The position numbers and the translations under genes were made by a program. Positions 5,953-6,512 of a DNA stretch of 6,512 nucleotides are shown piece after piece. This stretch comes from an uncultured SAR86 cluster bacterium (GTDB taxonomy: Bacteria; Pseudomonadota; Gammaproteobacteria; Magnimaribacterales; D2472), in contig CALJHI010000090.1 in assembly GCA_938075575.1 (NCBI GenBank), forward strand, positions 1 to 6,512, in the 5' to 3' direction. The notes beneath the pieces were generated by a model. That model did no database searches. It saw only the letters and a list, made by a program, of their open reading frames with translations, and had not been told where the DNA came from. Numbering within the stretch: the first letter of the stretch is position 1; every line of letters begins with the position of its first letter.

Positions 5953-6441
5953 ATGGATAATAATTTTTCTACCCCAGATCTATGTGATGAATTTGGACAT
6001 ACTATTCAAGTCTCTCAAGGAAATTATTCATCATATGGAGCTATTAACAAATTTCATGGCGAAATAGAAACTGTTCTATGCCCAGATGATAATTCTAAGG
6101 TAAAAGAAGTTTTGGCTGAAGAAGGCAGTAATAGAGTTCTTATAATCAATGCTGAGGGAGTGAACCATGCTTCTATGATAGGAGATCAAATAGCAACTCA
6201 AGCATCTGCTAATGGTTGGTCTGGAATAATAGTAAATGGTTATATAAGAGATCTTGAAGTTTTAAAAACAATACCGATTGGAATCTTTGCAAAGGGGCCT
6301 ATCCCAAGAAAAACAGAAAAGAGGGGTCTTGGCGAGCGATCAAAAGAAATTTACTTTGATGGTGTAAATATTAAACCTGGTATGTGGGTATATGCAGATA
6401 TTAATGGGTGGATAGTTAGTAAAGAAAAGTTAATATTTTAA
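5953..6441 (+). CDS. rraA: RraA family protein (RNase E regulator RraA / HMG aldolase family)
   Basis: The 162-residue protein matches the RraA fold along its length: STPDLCDEFG near the N-terminus, RVLIINAEG (61-69), IGDQIATQA (76-84), WSGIIVNGYIRD (89-100) and GVNIKPGMWVYADINGWIVS (137-156). E. coli RraA binds RNase E and inhibits RNA decay. Related proteins are divalent-metal-dependent 4-hydroxy-4-methyl-2-oxoglutarate aldolases and oxaloacetate decarboxylases, marked by D-X20-R-D. Here Asp78 and Arg99-Asp100 are spaced exactly that way, whereas E. coli RraA, as I recall it, lacks the motif. A catalytic role is therefore at least as likely as RNase E control. Length is typical of the family. 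The gene stands alone, divergent from the NMO gene; its 3' end overlaps by 12 bases the end of a convergent gene. The ATG has no Shine-Dalgarno site. Confidence 0.88.
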   Translation: MDNNFSTPDLCDEFGHTIQVSQGNYSSYGAINKFHGEIETVLCPDDNSKVKEVLAEEGSNRVLIINAEGVNHASMIGDQIATQASANGWSGIIVNGYIRDLEVLKTIPIGIFAKGPIPRKTEKRGLGERSKEIYFDGVNIKPGMWVYADINGWIVSKEKLIF

Positions 6442-6512
6442 TCTTTCCATTTCTTTATCTTTTTCTGCCCATATTTCCTCAATCCAATCCTTAAAATCAG
6501 ATCTATACTTAT
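6430..6512 (-). CDS. C-terminal fragment of unidentified protein, cut by window edge
   Basis: On the minus strand an open frame enters from the right edge and ends at TAA (6432-6430), giving the last 26 residues of a protein: KYRSDFKDWIEEIWAEKDK followed by EMERLKY. The segment is helical-looking, charged and contains two tryptophans, more like real protein than chance translation. The pattern W-x4-W-x2-KD recalls the C-termini of some PlsC/YihG-like acyltransferases, but that is a vague resemblance from memory. It converges on and overlaps the end of rraA by 12 bases. Function is left open. Confidence 0.5.
   Translation of the reverse strand, partial: KYRSDFKDWIEEIWAEKDKEMERLKY

Overview
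The window is AT-rich, densely packed chromosomal DNA from a bacterium, with short intergenic gaps, overlapping gene ends and few Shine-Dalgarno sites. The gene content (a two-subunit biotin-dependent acyl-CoA carboxylase, a GST, an exported MsrA/MsrB fusion, a nitronate-monooxygenase-like flavoprotein and an RraA homologue) and the compactness fit a streamlined marine gammaproteobacterium, for instance something like SAR86. That placement is an inference from style and content, with no marker gene to confirm it. I see no rRNA, tRNA, CRISPR array, insertion sequence, phage gene or attachment site.

Layout. Positions 1-2695 (minus strand) hold a two-gene operon: the carboxyltransferase subunit (1037-2695), then the biotin carboxylase subunit (from 1040 leftward, cut by the window edge), joined by an ATGA stop/start overlap. 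A 104-bp divergent gap (2696-2799) with a perfect 9-bp inverted repeat separates it from a plus-strand pair: a GST-like protein (2800-3417) and, overlapping it by 11 bases, an exported three-domain MsrA-thioredoxin-MsrB protein (3407-4696). Eight bases later, tail to tail, ends a minus-strand nitronate-monooxygenase-family gene (4705-5862). A second divergent gap (5863-5952) carries two back-to-back promoter candidates sharing one -35 segment. The rraA-family gene follows (5953-6441). Its end overlaps by 12 bases the convergent C-terminus of another gene that runs off the right edge.

How the genes may work together. The carboxylase pair should form one biotin enzyme that carboxylates an acyl-CoA. 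Its motifs point to a branch other than classical methylcrotonyl-CoA carboxylase, and the substrate is open. GST and MsrAB look like a thiol-redox/oxidative damage unit, one cytoplasmic and one exported. The NMO-like and RraA-like proteins are single-gene units of uncertain substrate; the RraA homologue has an intact aldolase/decarboxylase metal motif, so it may be a metabolic enzyme and not an RNase E inhibitor.

No clearly novel multi-gene system is visible. The best leads are the fusion architecture of MsrAB, the unassigned carboxylase substrate, the RraA active-site motif and the palindrome between the divergent operons.
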